Made by a program: the position numbers and the translations under genes | Notes under the pieces: generated by a model | Database searches by the model: none | Told to the model about the DNA's origin: nothing | The model's input: only the letters and a program-made list of their open reading frames with translations | Part shown: in pieces, positions 26,026 to 33,225 of the stretch | How positions within the stretch are numbered: position 1 is the stretch's first letter | Layout of the letters: each line of letters starts with the position of its first letter | From: Pseudomonas sp. ERMR1:02 | GTDB lineage: Bacteria > Pseudomonadota > Gammaproteobacteria > Pseudomonadales > Pseudomonadaceae | Length of the DNA stretch: 64,000 nucleotides | Assembly: GCF_002277815.1 (NCBI RefSeq) | Contig: NZ_NKJI01000016.1 | Location: 1-64,000, forward strand | Direction of reading: 5' to 3'

Positions 26026-26213
26026 CCGCTATGCGAAAAGGGTGGCAGCTGCACGCAGGTAGCGGACCGGGGAACATTGCAAAGCCGGTGCGCCCGAAGG
26101 CGCCCTGCGTACAGCCACCATCAAACTACAGGTGTGAAAAAGCACCTGCGCGATGGATGCACGAGCAGCAATGATGCCGCGGGCCGCTATGCCCGACCAC
26201 TGATGAGCAGTGG
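26026..26213 (-). ncRNA. Array of five hairpins upstream of the DUF6124 gene; possible structured RNA
   Basis: Five inverted repeats occur in 188 bases: CCGCTATGCG with CGCA(GG)TAGCGG (26026-26065); GCGCC-CGAA-GGCGC (26090-26103); CAGGTG/CACCTG (26129-26148); CGGGC/GCCCG (26180-26195); CCACTG/CAGTGG (26197-26213). This density is well above what I see in other gaps here. The array begins 35 bases upstream of the DUF6124 start and could be its 5' leader or a separate RNA; strand is assumed from that. The rest of the 588-base gap 25992-26579 has one inverted repeat and the hicAB operator, and no convincing gene. Confidence 0.35.
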
Positions 26214-26346
26214 CCGAGCAACGATAAAACCCGCGGTCAGGCTGCACAAGCCGGCGGATTCTGGCGTACCCGTAGGCAACGGCGCAAGGTCGTGTGGCTT
26301 ACAAGAAGTGAAACTAAACGCGATTAAACAGCTGTCGCCGGCATGT

Positions 26347-26414
26347 AATACGTCCGACAGGCGAGGTTTCCAAAAGACCCTTTCGGCAAGGAATTGGGAA
26401 ATGTCCGACGTATT
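26347..26414. repeat. 13-base inverted repeat, possible small mobile or hairpin element
   Basis: AATACGTCCGACA (26347-26359) and TGTCCGACGTATT (26402-26414) are inverted copies with one mismatch, with an inner TTTCC/GGGAAA pairing. The 68-base unit could fold into one long hairpin. It lies between the hairpin array and hicA. Confidence 0.5.
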
Positions 26415-26537
26415 TCTCAGTTTGAAGGTCGGAAGGCGTTTAAATAATGCCTGCCGCTACAGATCGGGGAAGCGGCTCATTCACACGCGGTAAAACAACC
26501 TCCCGTCACGCCGTATAAATCTGTGCTTGAGTAAATA

Positions 26538-26551
26538 TAACTCTGGAGTTA
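26538..26551. promoter_or_regulatory. Palindrome TAACTCTGGAGTTA, candidate HicB operator
   Basis: TAACTC and GAGTTA face each other across TG in an AT-rich stretch, 28 bases before hicA. HicB antitoxins with a ribbon-helix-helix domain repress their own operon by binding such sites. The assignment is by position. Confidence 0.45.
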
Positions 26552-26579
26552 CTTTTATTTAGGCCGGAGCAAGGAGGCG

Positions 26580-26795
26580 ATGGTGCAGAGCAGGCTATTG
26601 ATCAAGGAAATGATGGCGGCAGGCTGGACGTTGGACCGGGTCACAGGCAGTCATCACATCTTCACTCACCGTTACAACCCATACACGATTCCCGTCCCCC
26701 ACCCGAAAAAGGATTTGCCGGTCGGGACGGTCAAGAGCATCAGGAGGCGAGCCGGGCTGTATTGCCCGCTAGCCAGTTACGCAGGAGATCCATAA
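26580..26795 (+). CDS. hicA: HicA-family mRNA interferase toxin
   Basis: HicA toxins are small double-stranded-RNA-binding-fold ribonucleases that cleave mRNA and stop growth until neutralised by HicB. This 71-residue copy has the catalytic segment TGSHHIF (His25 region) and the family end HPKKDLPVGTVKSIRRRAGL. The GGAGG at 26573-26577 is only two bases from ATG 26580 but well spaced for the in-frame GTG 26583, so translation may begin at the latter (QSRLLIKE start, as in relatives). Its TAA overlaps the hicB ATG by one base. Confidence 0.9.
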   Translation: MVQSRLLIKEMMAAGWTLDRVTGSHHIFTHRYNPYTIPVPHPKKDLPVGTVKSIRRRAGLYCPLASYAGDP

Positions 26796-27199
26796 TGCAA
26801 TATCCAATCTGTATCGAGTGGGGCGATGAAAACACCGCCATCGGTATTCAGATCCCCGATATTCCAGGCGCGGTAACCGCCGGGGATACCTTTGAAGATG
26901 CCTATAACGCAGCGGTCGAGATTGCCCACATCATGCTGCAGGAGATTGCGGCGAGCGGGGAGACGATTCCGATGCCGACGTCTATGGCTGACCATCTCGG
27001 CAATCTTGACTTCATCGAGATGGGTTGGGGCCTACTGGAAATCGATATTTCGCCCTATCTGGGCAAGACCGAGAAGGTCAACGTGACGCTTCCGGGGTAT
27101 GTGATCCAGCGAATCGACCGTTATGTGCGCGAACACAATGTCAAAAGCCGTTCGTCGTTTCTGGCGGATGCGGCGATGGAGAAGCTGGCTCGGTTGTAG
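26795..27199 (+). CDS. hicB: HicB-family antitoxin
   Basis: The 134-residue protein has the HicB N-terminal RNase H-like domain (about 1-65; GIQIPDIPGAVTAGDTFEDA), which binds the toxin. A C-terminal ribbon-helix-helix domain (about 88-132; VNVTLPGYVIQRIDRYVREH) binds DNA. ATG 26795 overlaps the hicA stop (TAATG) and follows AGGAGA. It is cotranscribed with hicA. Both genes look intact, so this is probably an active toxin-antitoxin module. Confidence 0.92.
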   Translation: MQYPICIEWGDENTAIGIQIPDIPGAVTAGDTFEDAYNAAVEIAHIMLQEIAASGETIPMPTSMADHLGNLDFIEMGWGLLEIDISPYLGKTEKVNVTLPGYVIQRIDRYVREHNVKSRSSFLADAAMEKLARL

Positions 27200-27284
27200 G
27201 AGCCGGCTTGCTGGCGATAGCGGTGTGTCAGGCGCCATCTTTATTGATAGATGTGCCGCCTTCGCCAGCAAGCCGGCTCCTACA
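27195..27284. repeat. REPIN (variant with CCGGC core)
   Basis: TGTAGGAGCCGGCTTGCTGGCGA (27195-27217) and its inverted copy (27262-27284) enclose 44 bases. The core CCGGCTTGCTGG differs from the CGAGCTTGCTCG of the others, so it is a sub-family. Its left end overlaps the hicB stop codon and its right end touches the MFS stop. Confidence 0.82.
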
Positions 27285-27286
27285 GA

Positions 27287-28492
27287 TCAGGCCGTCGCCA
27301 ACGAACGCTTCTCTGAAGCACTCAAAAACCGAACCAGCGCCACCAACGGAAACGCACTACCGACAATCACGATCCACAACCAGCCACCCTGTTCATACAC
27401 CGCACTGGCCACCGAAGAACCGAACGCGCCACCAATGAAGATGCTGGTCATGTACAACGCATTCAGGCGACTGCGGCTTTTGGCGTCAAGAGCGTAGACC
27501 GCACGTTGGCCGAGAACCATATTCATCTGCACGCAGAAGTCGAGCACCACGCCAGTCACCGCCAAACCGATGACGCTGTAGGCCGGATGAATGAAGGCTG
27601 GCAGGAAGCTCAGGCTGGCGAACAGCAGCGCCAGCAGGGAAGCAATGCGGGTGTGGCCGGCATCGGCCAGGCGACCGGCAATGGGCGCAGCGATGGCGCC
27701 GATCGCCCCGACCAGCGCGAAGATCGCGATATGCGATTGCGACAAGCCATGATTGCGCGCCAGTTCCAGCGGCACGGCAGTCCAGAACAGGCTGAACGTG
27801 GCAAACATGCAACCCTGATAAAACGCGCGTTGACGCAACACCGGTTGCTGGCGCAGCAGCGTCCACAGCGAGCCGAGCAACTGGCCATAAGACGCACTGT
27901 GATCAGGCTCACGCTTGGGAATGGTTACCGCCAGCACGATGCTGATCCCCGCCATCAAAAGCGCCGCAATCACAAACATCGCTCGCCAGCCGAAGTGATC
28001 GGCGACGACGCTGGACACCGGTCGCGCCAACAGAATTCCCAACAGCAGGCCCCCCATGATTCCGCCAACCACGCGGCCACGAGACTCTTCCGGCGCCAAG
28101 TGCGCAGCCAGCGGAATCAGGATCTGCACCGACACCGAACTGAATCCCACCAGCAACGAGATCAGCAAAAACACATTCGGCTGGTCGGTGAATGCTGCGC
28201 CCAACAGGCTGGCAATCGCCACCAGGGTGGTGATGATCATCAAGCGGCGGTTTTCCAGCAGATCGCCCAGCGGAACCAGGAAGAACAGGCCCAACGCATA
28301 ACCAATCTGGGTCAGCGAAACGATGAAGCTGGCCATGGTGCTGGTCAGGCCGATGTCCGGCGCGATCAGGCCGATGATTGGCTGGGCGTAGTAAATATTG
28401 GCCACGATCGCACCGCAGCAAAAGGCGAACAGCAGCACCATGCCTCGGGTCATTGTCGCGGTGCCTTGGGGCACCTGAGTCGCTGGATTCAT
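27287..28492 (-). CDS. MFS exporter (drug/sugar efflux type)
   Basis: This 401-residue protein has about twelve membrane segments. It opens with the NIYYAQPIIGLIAPDIGL pattern in the first helix region, shared with the paralogue at 12269, and a GDLLENRRLM motif between helices 2 and 3. It is a predicted proton-coupled exporter of unknown substrate. It has no adjacent regulator, but a palindrome lies 84 bases upstream. Confidence 0.88.
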   Translation of the reverse strand: MNPATQVPQGTATMTRGMVLLFAFCCGAIVANIYYAQPIIGLIAPDIGLTSTMASFIVSLTQIGYALGLFFLVPLGDLLENRRLMIITTLVAIASLLGAAFTDQPNVFLLISLLVGFSSVSVQILIPLAAHLAPEESRGRVVGGIMGGLLLGILLARPVSSVVADHFGWRAMFVIAALLMAGISIVLAVTIPKREPDHSASYGQLLGSLWTLLRQQPVLRQRAFYQGCMFATFSLFWTAVPLELARNHGLSQSHIAIFALVGAIGAIAAPIAGRLADAGHTRIASLLALLFASLSFLPAFIHPAYSVIGLAVTGVVLDFCVQMNMVLGQRAVYALDAKSRSRLNALYMTSIFIGGAFGSSVASAVYEQGGWLWIVIVGSAFPLVALVRFLSASEKRSLATA

Positions 28493-28575
28493 AACGTGTC
28501 TCGCTGAACAAATGGGAATGCGTGCAGGCTAATGGCCTGACCAATAGGGCGGAAGAGAGTTTGGAGTGATAGCAG

Positions 28576-28594
28576 TCATTCCATTGCGGAATGA
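28576..28594. promoter_or_regulatory. Palindrome TCATTCC/GGAATGA upstream of the MFS gene
   Basis: A perfect 7-base inverted repeat with an ATTGC spacer lies in the 243-base gap between divergent genes at 28492 (leftward) and 28736 (rightward). It could be an operator for either. No regulator gene is adjacent. Confidence 0.4.
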
Positions 28595-28735
28595 GTGACG
28601 AGCGTGCGTGCCGTCCGCCGATGACCGTTGCGTCAAAAAATCATGGGTCGATGATACATTCACTTACATCTTGTTCGATAGCGTGCTTATGTTTCTCTTT
28701 TCTCTTTTCACGTTTCATCACAGGAAGGCACTTCC

Positions 28736-29380
28736 ATGAATGCGATGTTCCGTCACCTTGTATACGGCGTTTCGGTTGTCACGCTGATCGGCCTGTTCAC
28801 CGCAGGCCAGGCCCAGGCGCAGGATGCACCGGGCATGCGTATTGGCGTACGGGGAGAGATTACCGGTGTGAGCCCTACGGGGGTGAGCCCCGATGTCCTG
28901 AAAGTCCACGCCAATAGCGGCGAGAACGTGACCATCAACCTGACCAAGGACACCAAGGTCCGTGCCGTCACCATGGCCAATATCGAGGACATCAAGCCCG
29001 GCAGCTACATCGGTTCGGCAGCTATTGCTCAAGAGGATGGAAGTCTGAAGGCGCTGGAGGTCCACGTCTTTCCACCGGAACTGGCGGGCAGTGGCGATGG
29101 CCATCGACCCTTTGATCTGGTCAAGGGCAGCAGCATGACCAACGGTAGCGTCGGCGATCTGGTGGTCAGCAATGGCCGGGTGTTGACCGTCAACTACAAG
29201 GGCGGTCAGCAGAAGATTCTAGTGCCGGAAGACGTGCCGATCGTCAACCTGATGCCGGGGGATCGCAGCTTGCTGAAGGTGGGCGTGAAGATCGTTACAT
29301 TCGTGACCCAAAGTGCGGATGGAACGCTGACGGCCCAATCGATTTCCGCGGGCAAGGATGGTGTGACACCCCCCATGTAA
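28736..29380 (+). CDS. Exported protein with DUF5666-like repeats
   Basis: The 214-residue protein has a signal peptide (about 1-28, AQAQA). Two similar beta-rich modules follow: GVRGEITGVSPTG...VHANSGENVTINLTKDTKV and GSSMTNGSVGDLVVSNGRVLTVNYKGGQQKI. Each is followed by a valine/aspartate/proline end (IVNLMPGDRSLLKVGVKI). This pattern resembles DUF5666-type OB-like periplasmic domains. No catalytic motif is visible. A lipoprotein gene follows 106 bases later in the same direction. Confidence 0.75.
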   Translation: MNAMFRHLVYGVSVVTLIGLFTAGQAQAQDAPGMRIGVRGEITGVSPTGVSPDVLKVHANSGENVTINLTKDTKVRAVTMANIEDIKPGSYIGSAAIAQEDGSLKALEVHVFPPELAGSGDGHRPFDLVKGSSMTNGSVGDLVVSNGRVLTVNYKGGQQKILVPEDVPIVNLMPGDRSLLKVGVKIVTFVTQSADGTLTAQSISAGKDGVTPPM

Positions 29381-29486
29381 TGTTCACTGGGCGACCGACT
29401 ATCCGAAGAAATACCCGCTTTCCCGCGACAGCTAAAATCAACAGGGGGATCACTTCAACGCGTCCTTACAAAGCGGGAGTATCACG

Positions 29487-29930
29487 ATGAAAATCGTATC
29501 TTCGCTGGCGTTGGTGGTAGCGGTTGGGATGATCTGCGGGTGCTCGACGGTACCTGATAGTCAGGTCACCAACGTTCCCCTGAACGCTACTTCCATCAAT
29601 GCCGGGAACATCGCCCGGCCAATCATGATGCCCGATGGTCATGCAACCGTGTTCTGGTTCGCTGTCAGTGGCGAGCCTCAGGGCAGTGCCTTGCCAGGCC
29701 GTTTGCAGGCGTACATCTATCAGGGCAGTTGTGGAAGCCTGAGTGCGAAACCGGCCTATGACATGAACGACGGTCCGAATGCGCGGTTCTATTCGCAAGC
29801 GTCCATGCAGTACTTCTGGAAAAGCGCACCGGTCAATGTAGAAACGCTTCGAGCGGGCGGCTATGCGCTGGTGGTGAAGGAAAGCCCGGCGGACGGTCAC
29901 CAGGCTATTTTCTGCGGCAACCTGAGCTGA
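29487..29930 (+). CDS. Hypothetical lipoprotein
   Basis: The 147-residue protein starts with a lipoprotein signal peptide ending ICGC (Cys19). The mature part contains GHATVFWFAVSGEPQGSALPGRLQ, a pattern of beta strands, and three further cysteines (one at residue 76 region CGS, one near the end FCGN) that could form a disulfide. I do not recognise the family. It lies behind the exported protein at 28736 and before a REPIN and a two-way terminator. Start ATG 29487 follows GCGGGAG. Confidence 0.72.
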   Translation: MKIVSSLALVVAVGMICGCSTVPDSQVTNVPLNATSINAGNIARPIMMPDGHATVFWFAVSGEPQGSALPGRLQAYIYQGSCGSLSAKPAYDMNDGPNARFYSQASMQYFWKSAPVNVETLRAGGYALVVKESPADGHQAIFCGNLS

Positions 29931-29936
29931 CGTCCC

Positions 29937-30036
29937 TGTAGGAGCGAGCATGCTCGCGATGGTCGTCAACGATAACGCGGGAAACCAGATGCCCAACGGT
30001 GTCCATGGTTTCTTCGCGAGCATGCTCGCTCCTACA
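29937..30036. repeat. REPIN (paired REP palindromes)
   Basis: Copies TGTAGGAGCGAGCATGCTCGCGA (29937-29959) and inverted (30014-30036) enclose 54 bases between the lipoprotein stop and the terminator shared with sbp. Confidence 0.88.
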
Positions 30037-30052
30037 GAAGGGCAACGCGTAC

Positions 30053-30084
30053 AAAAAAGGCGACCTCTTCAGGTCGCCTTTTTT
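30053..30084. terminator. Two-way intrinsic terminator after sbp and the lipoprotein gene
   Basis: GGCGACC/GGTCGCC (30059-30065 with 30072-30078) has six A before and six T after, so it can stop transcription from both sides. The stem is identical to that of the ccm terminator at 10127-10145. Confidence 0.9.
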
Positions 30085-30095
30085 ATGTTCAGCGC

Positions 30096-31091
30096 TTACT
30101 GCGCATAAATCTGGTCGAAAATCCCGCCATCATTGAAGTGGGTCTTCTGCACGGTGCGCCAGTCACCGAAGGTCTTCTCGACCGACAGGAAGTCCACTTT
30201 CGGGAAGCGGTCGGTGTACTTGGCCAGTACCGCCGGATCACGCGGACGCAGGTAGTTGGCGGCGGCTATTTCCTGGCCTTCCGGCGACCACAGGTACTTC
30301 AGGTATTCCTCGGCGGCGGCACGGGTGCCTTTCTTATCGACGGTTTTATCGACTACCGACACCGGTGGCTCGGCTTCGGCGGAGACGCTCGGGTAGATCA
30401 CTTCGAACTGGTCACGGCCAAACTCGCGGGCGATCATTTCCGCTTCGTTCTCGAAGGTCACCAGCACGTCGCCGATCTGGTTGGTCATGAACGTGGTAGT
30501 GGCTGCACGGCCACCGGTATCGAGCACTGGTGCTTGCTTGAACAACTTGCCGACGAAGTCTTTGGCCTTGTTCTCGTCGCCGCCGTTTTTCAGCACGTAG
30601 CCCCACGCCGACAGATAGGTGTAACGGCCGTTACCCGAGGTCTTCGGATTCGGCACGATGACTTGCACGCCGTCCTTGAGCAGGTCCGGCCAGTCTTTCA
30701 GGGCTTTGGGGTTGCCTTTGCGGACAATAAATACGGTGGCCGAGGTGAACGGCGCGCTGTTGTTGGGCAGGCGCGTGACCCAGTTGTCCGGAACCAGTTT
30801 GCCGTTGTCCGCCAGGGCATTGATATCGGTGGCCATGTTCATGGTGATTACGTCAGCCGGCAGACCGTCGATGACCGAGCGCGCCTGTTTGCTGGAGCCG
30901 CCGAAGGACATTTGCAGGGTGATGTTTTCGTTGTGTTCGGCTTGCCAGTGTTTCTGGAACGCAGTGTTGTAGTCCTTGTAGAAATCGCGCATCACGTCGT
31001 AGGAAACGTTGAGCAGGGTCGGTGCGGCCTGAGCCATGCTGGTCAGTGCCAGGCTAGCGGCCAGAAGTGAGGCGCCAAAGATTTTTTTCAC
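30096..31091 (-). CDS. sbp: Periplasmic sulfate-binding protein
   Basis: This 331-residue protein captures sulfate (or thiosulfate) for a CysTWA-type ABC importer. It has a signal peptide (about 1-22, SMAQA) and the family pattern LLNVSYDVMRDFYKDYNTAFQ, with later GGSSKQARSVIDGLPADV and NPKTSGNGRYTYLSAWGY, both ligand-loop regions. The start is GTG 31091 because AAGGA lies upstream; extending to 31181 would add residues before the signal peptide. No cysTWA genes are linked. A REPIN lies between the likely promoter region and the start codon. Confidence 0.94.
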   Translation of the reverse strand: MKKIFGASLLAASLALTSMAQAAPTLLNVSYDVMRDFYKDYNTAFQKHWQAEHNENITLQMSFGGSSKQARSVIDGLPADVITMNMATDINALADNGKLVPDNWVTRLPNNSAPFTSATVFIVRKGNPKALKDWPDLLKDGVQVIVPNPKTSGNGRYTYLSAWGYVLKNGGDENKAKDFVGKLFKQAPVLDTGGRAATTTFMTNQIGDVLVTFENEAEMIAREFGRDQFEVIYPSVSAEAEPPVSVVDKTVDKKGTRAAAEEYLKYLWSPEGQEIAAANYLRPRDPAVLAKYTDRFPKVDFLSVEKTFGDWRTVQKTHFNDGGIFDQIYAQ

Positions 31092-31134
31092 TGCGAATTC
31101 CTTGTTCTGTGTGTGTAGGAGCTGCCGCACCACC

Positions 31135-31234
31135 TGTAGGAGCGAGCATGCTCGCGAAAAACGCCAAGACAACGCTCGCATTCAGACAGCCCGCGTCATC
31201 GTTGACGTCCATCGCGAGCGTGCTCGCTCCTACA
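31135..31234. repeat. REPIN in the sbp upstream region
   Basis: TGTAGGAGCGAGCATGCTCGCGA (31135-31157) and an inverted copy with CGTGCTCG (31212-31234) lie 44-143 bases upstream of the sbp start. A TATAGT on the reverse strand at 31271-31276 could be the sbp -10, which would place the REPIN inside the leader. Confidence 0.85.
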
Positions 31235-31319
31235 GGTGGGATGTGTAGGGATCGATACCATTTTGCCAGCGACTATAGCCGGGCTCGCATATTCATTTAA
31301 AGATTAAAAAGCACTTTGC

Positions 31320-32144
31320 TTATTCCAATTTTTTGAACAGTGCATTGCCGCACCGGGAACAAAATGCCGCGCCATGTTCATGGCTGTTTTTCCGGCACAC
31401 CGGGCAGTCGTGTTGCAGCTGTTCGCCGCGCATGGCGTTGGCCAGTTCGGCGGTGAAAATCCCGGTCGGCACGGCGATGATCGAGTAACCGGTGATCATC
31501 ACCAGCGACGAAATCACCTGGCCCAACGGCGTCTTCGGCACGATGTCGCCGAAACCTACTGTGGTCAGGGTCACGATCGCCCAATAGATGCCTTTGGGAA
31601 TGCTGGTAAAGCCGTGTTCCGGGCCTTCGATCACATACATCAGTGTGCCGAACACCGTCACCAGGGTGCAGACAGTGACCAGAAACACCACGATCTTCTG
31701 CTTGCTGCCGCGCAGCGCCGACATCAGGTAGTTGGCTTGTTTCAGGTATGGGCTGAGTTTGAGGACACGGAAAATCCGCAGCATCCGGATGATTCGGATA
31801 ATCAGCAGGTACTGGGCATCGGCGTAATACAGCGCGAGGATACCGGGCACGATGGCCAGCAAATCTACCAGCCCATAAAAGCTGAAGGCATAGCGCAACG
31901 GCTTGGGCGAGCAGTACAGCCGCAGGATGTACTCGCCGAGGAAGATAACCGTGAAGCCCCACTCGATGTACGCCAAAACATCGGCGTAGTTCTTGTGGAT
32001 CGTGTCGATGCTGTCGAGCATCACGATCACAATGCTGGCGAGGATGATCAACAGCAAAATGCCGTCGAAGCGCCGGCCGGCCTTGGTGTCGCTTTGGAAA
32101 ATCATGACGTAAAGCTGTTCACGCCAGTTTTTGCTGCTGTCCAT
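31320..32144 (-). CDS. Voltage-gated-type potassium channel with C-terminal zinc ribbon
   Basis: This 274-residue protein is a six-transmembrane ion channel. A voltage-sensor-like S4 has Arg at 117, 120, 123 and 126 (RIIRMLRIFRVLKL), and the pore has the K+ filter TVGFGD (195-200). After the last helix there is a short cytoplasmic zinc ribbon with Cys247, Cys250, Cys262 and Cys265. The start may be ATG 32144, or TTG 32162 three bases after the urea transporter stop. It is probably cotranscribed with the upstream urea transporter gene. Role in K+ flux or membrane potential is inferred from the family. Confidence 0.9.
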   Translation of the reverse strand: MDSSKNWREQLYVMIFQSDTKAGRRFDGILLLIILASIVIVMLDSIDTIHKNYADVLAYIEWGFTVIFLGEYILRLYCSPKPLRYAFSFYGLVDLLAIVPGILALYYADAQYLLIIRIIRMLRIFRVLKLSPYLKQANYLMSALRGSKQKIVVFLVTVCTLVTVFGTLMYVIEGPEHGFTSIPKGIYWAIVTLTTVGFGDIVPKTPLGQVISSLVMITGYSIIAVPTGIFTAELANAMRGEQLQHDCPVCRKNSHEHGAAFCSRCGNALFKKLE

Positions 32145-32165
32145 GGATAACGCCTGACTCAATGA

Positions 32166-33080
32166 TCAGCGCAGCCTAGGTTGATTGTCCTCCAGAGCGC
32201 AAGACGTATGGGCGACAGTGGTCTTGCCGAGCATTTGCACAGCCGTGCGGATCAGCCAGCAGGCGAGGATGAACGGCGCGGTCATCGTTGGCAAACCGAT
32301 GGCGGCAAACACCGGCGTCAGCAACAGCGCTGATGCAATGCTGGCCAGCGGCAGCCACGGTTGCTGGCGCAGCGAGCTGAAGGCGAGGGCGGCGAGTACG
32401 GCGTTATAGCTACCGAGGCCGAGCAATGCGCTGTAAAAGTCGTGATGCAGCAAGCTCCAGCCCATGCCCGCGACAGACGCCAACAACGCCCAGCAGAATG
32501 CGCGGCGATCAGCGATCAGCAAACCGACGGCAATCATCGCACCGGCCAGCGGATGACCAAGGAACATCACTTGGCCGAAGCCTTTCAATGGCGCGGTGAG
32601 CATGTTCAGCGTGGTGATTTCGATCAAATGCGCTTTTGTCGAGGGCGTGGCGAAGCACAGCAGCAACCAGCCAAGCCCCACGAAGGGCGCCGTGTAGGCA
32701 GGCAGGTATTGGCTGACCCGGACGCGTTTGAGCCACTGTTGCGTAATCATCGCGCTCAGGCCGCCGGCGGCGAGGATCAGCGGCGGTAACATCGCTGACC
32801 AGGGGAAATACAGGCTCAGCAACAAACCAAGCAGAACGCCGTTGTAACTGAACAACCCTGCCTGGCGATCAGCCTTGGCGTAATTGCGCCGTTGTGCCGT
32901 CAGCAGCCCGGCGACACCTCCCAGCAGCGCACCGCCGAGCAGGGCCGGGGCGGTGAACAGAATGGCTAAAAGGCACAGCAGGCCGCACAGCGGATTGCGC
33001 TGGAGGAATATTTGACTGAAGCCGTTGAGAAAAGCCTCGGCCCAGTCGGGGCAGTGGGTGTTGAAGTGATTGGCAGGCAT
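32166..33080 (-). CDS. Urea transporter (UT family)
   Basis: The 304-residue membrane protein has about ten hydrophobic segments and matches the bacterial urea transporter family: NPLCGLLCLLAILFTAPALLGGALLG near the start, FSYNGVLLGLLLSLYF, and in the second repeat LGLGSYNAVLAALAF. The two repeats with NG/YN motifs reflect the internal duplication that forms the urea channel. No urease genes are in the window. It is the first gene of a two-gene unit with the potassium channel. Confidence 0.88.
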   Translation of the reverse strand: MPANHFNTHCPDWAEAFLNGFSQIFLQRNPLCGLLCLLAILFTAPALLGGALLGGVAGLLTAQRRNYAKADRQAGLFSYNGVLLGLLLSLYFPWSAMLPPLILAAGGLSAMITQQWLKRVRVSQYLPAYTAPFVGLGWLLLCFATPSTKAHLIEITTLNMLTAPLKGFGQVMFLGHPLAGAMIAVGLLIADRRAFCWALLASVAGMGWSLLHHDFYSALLGLGSYNAVLAALAFSSLRQQPWLPLASIASALLLTPVFAAIGLPTMTAPFILACWLIRTAVQMLGKTTVAHTSCALEDNQPRLR

Positions 33081-33117
33081 GGCAGTTCTAAAAGTCAGTA
33101 GGACCGAGTTGCCTGCA

Positions 33118-33208
33118 TCGCGAGCAGGCTCACTCCTAGACTGAATCTGCGTTCAGTCCTGGTCTTGTGAGCAATACAAAACCAATGTAGGAGTGAGCCT
33201 GCTCGCGA
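33118..33208. repeat. REPIN (CACTCC/GAGTGAG sub-type)
   Basis: TCGCGAGCAGGCTCACTCCTA (33118-33138) and TGTAGGAGTGAGCCTGCTCGCGA (33186-33208) are inverted. The order is opposite to most other copies (TCGCGA outermost). The sub-type GAGTGAG also occurs beside the RAYT gene at 40548. Confidence 0.85.
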
Positions 33209-33225
33209 TGAGGCCGGTATGGGCG

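Noticed and set aside
26029..26247. A 72-residue reverse frame in the hairpin array (SLMVAVRRAPSGAP)
   Set aside because: It vaguely recalls phage Ash-type peptides, but the hairpins account for the sequence and there is no ribosome binding site.
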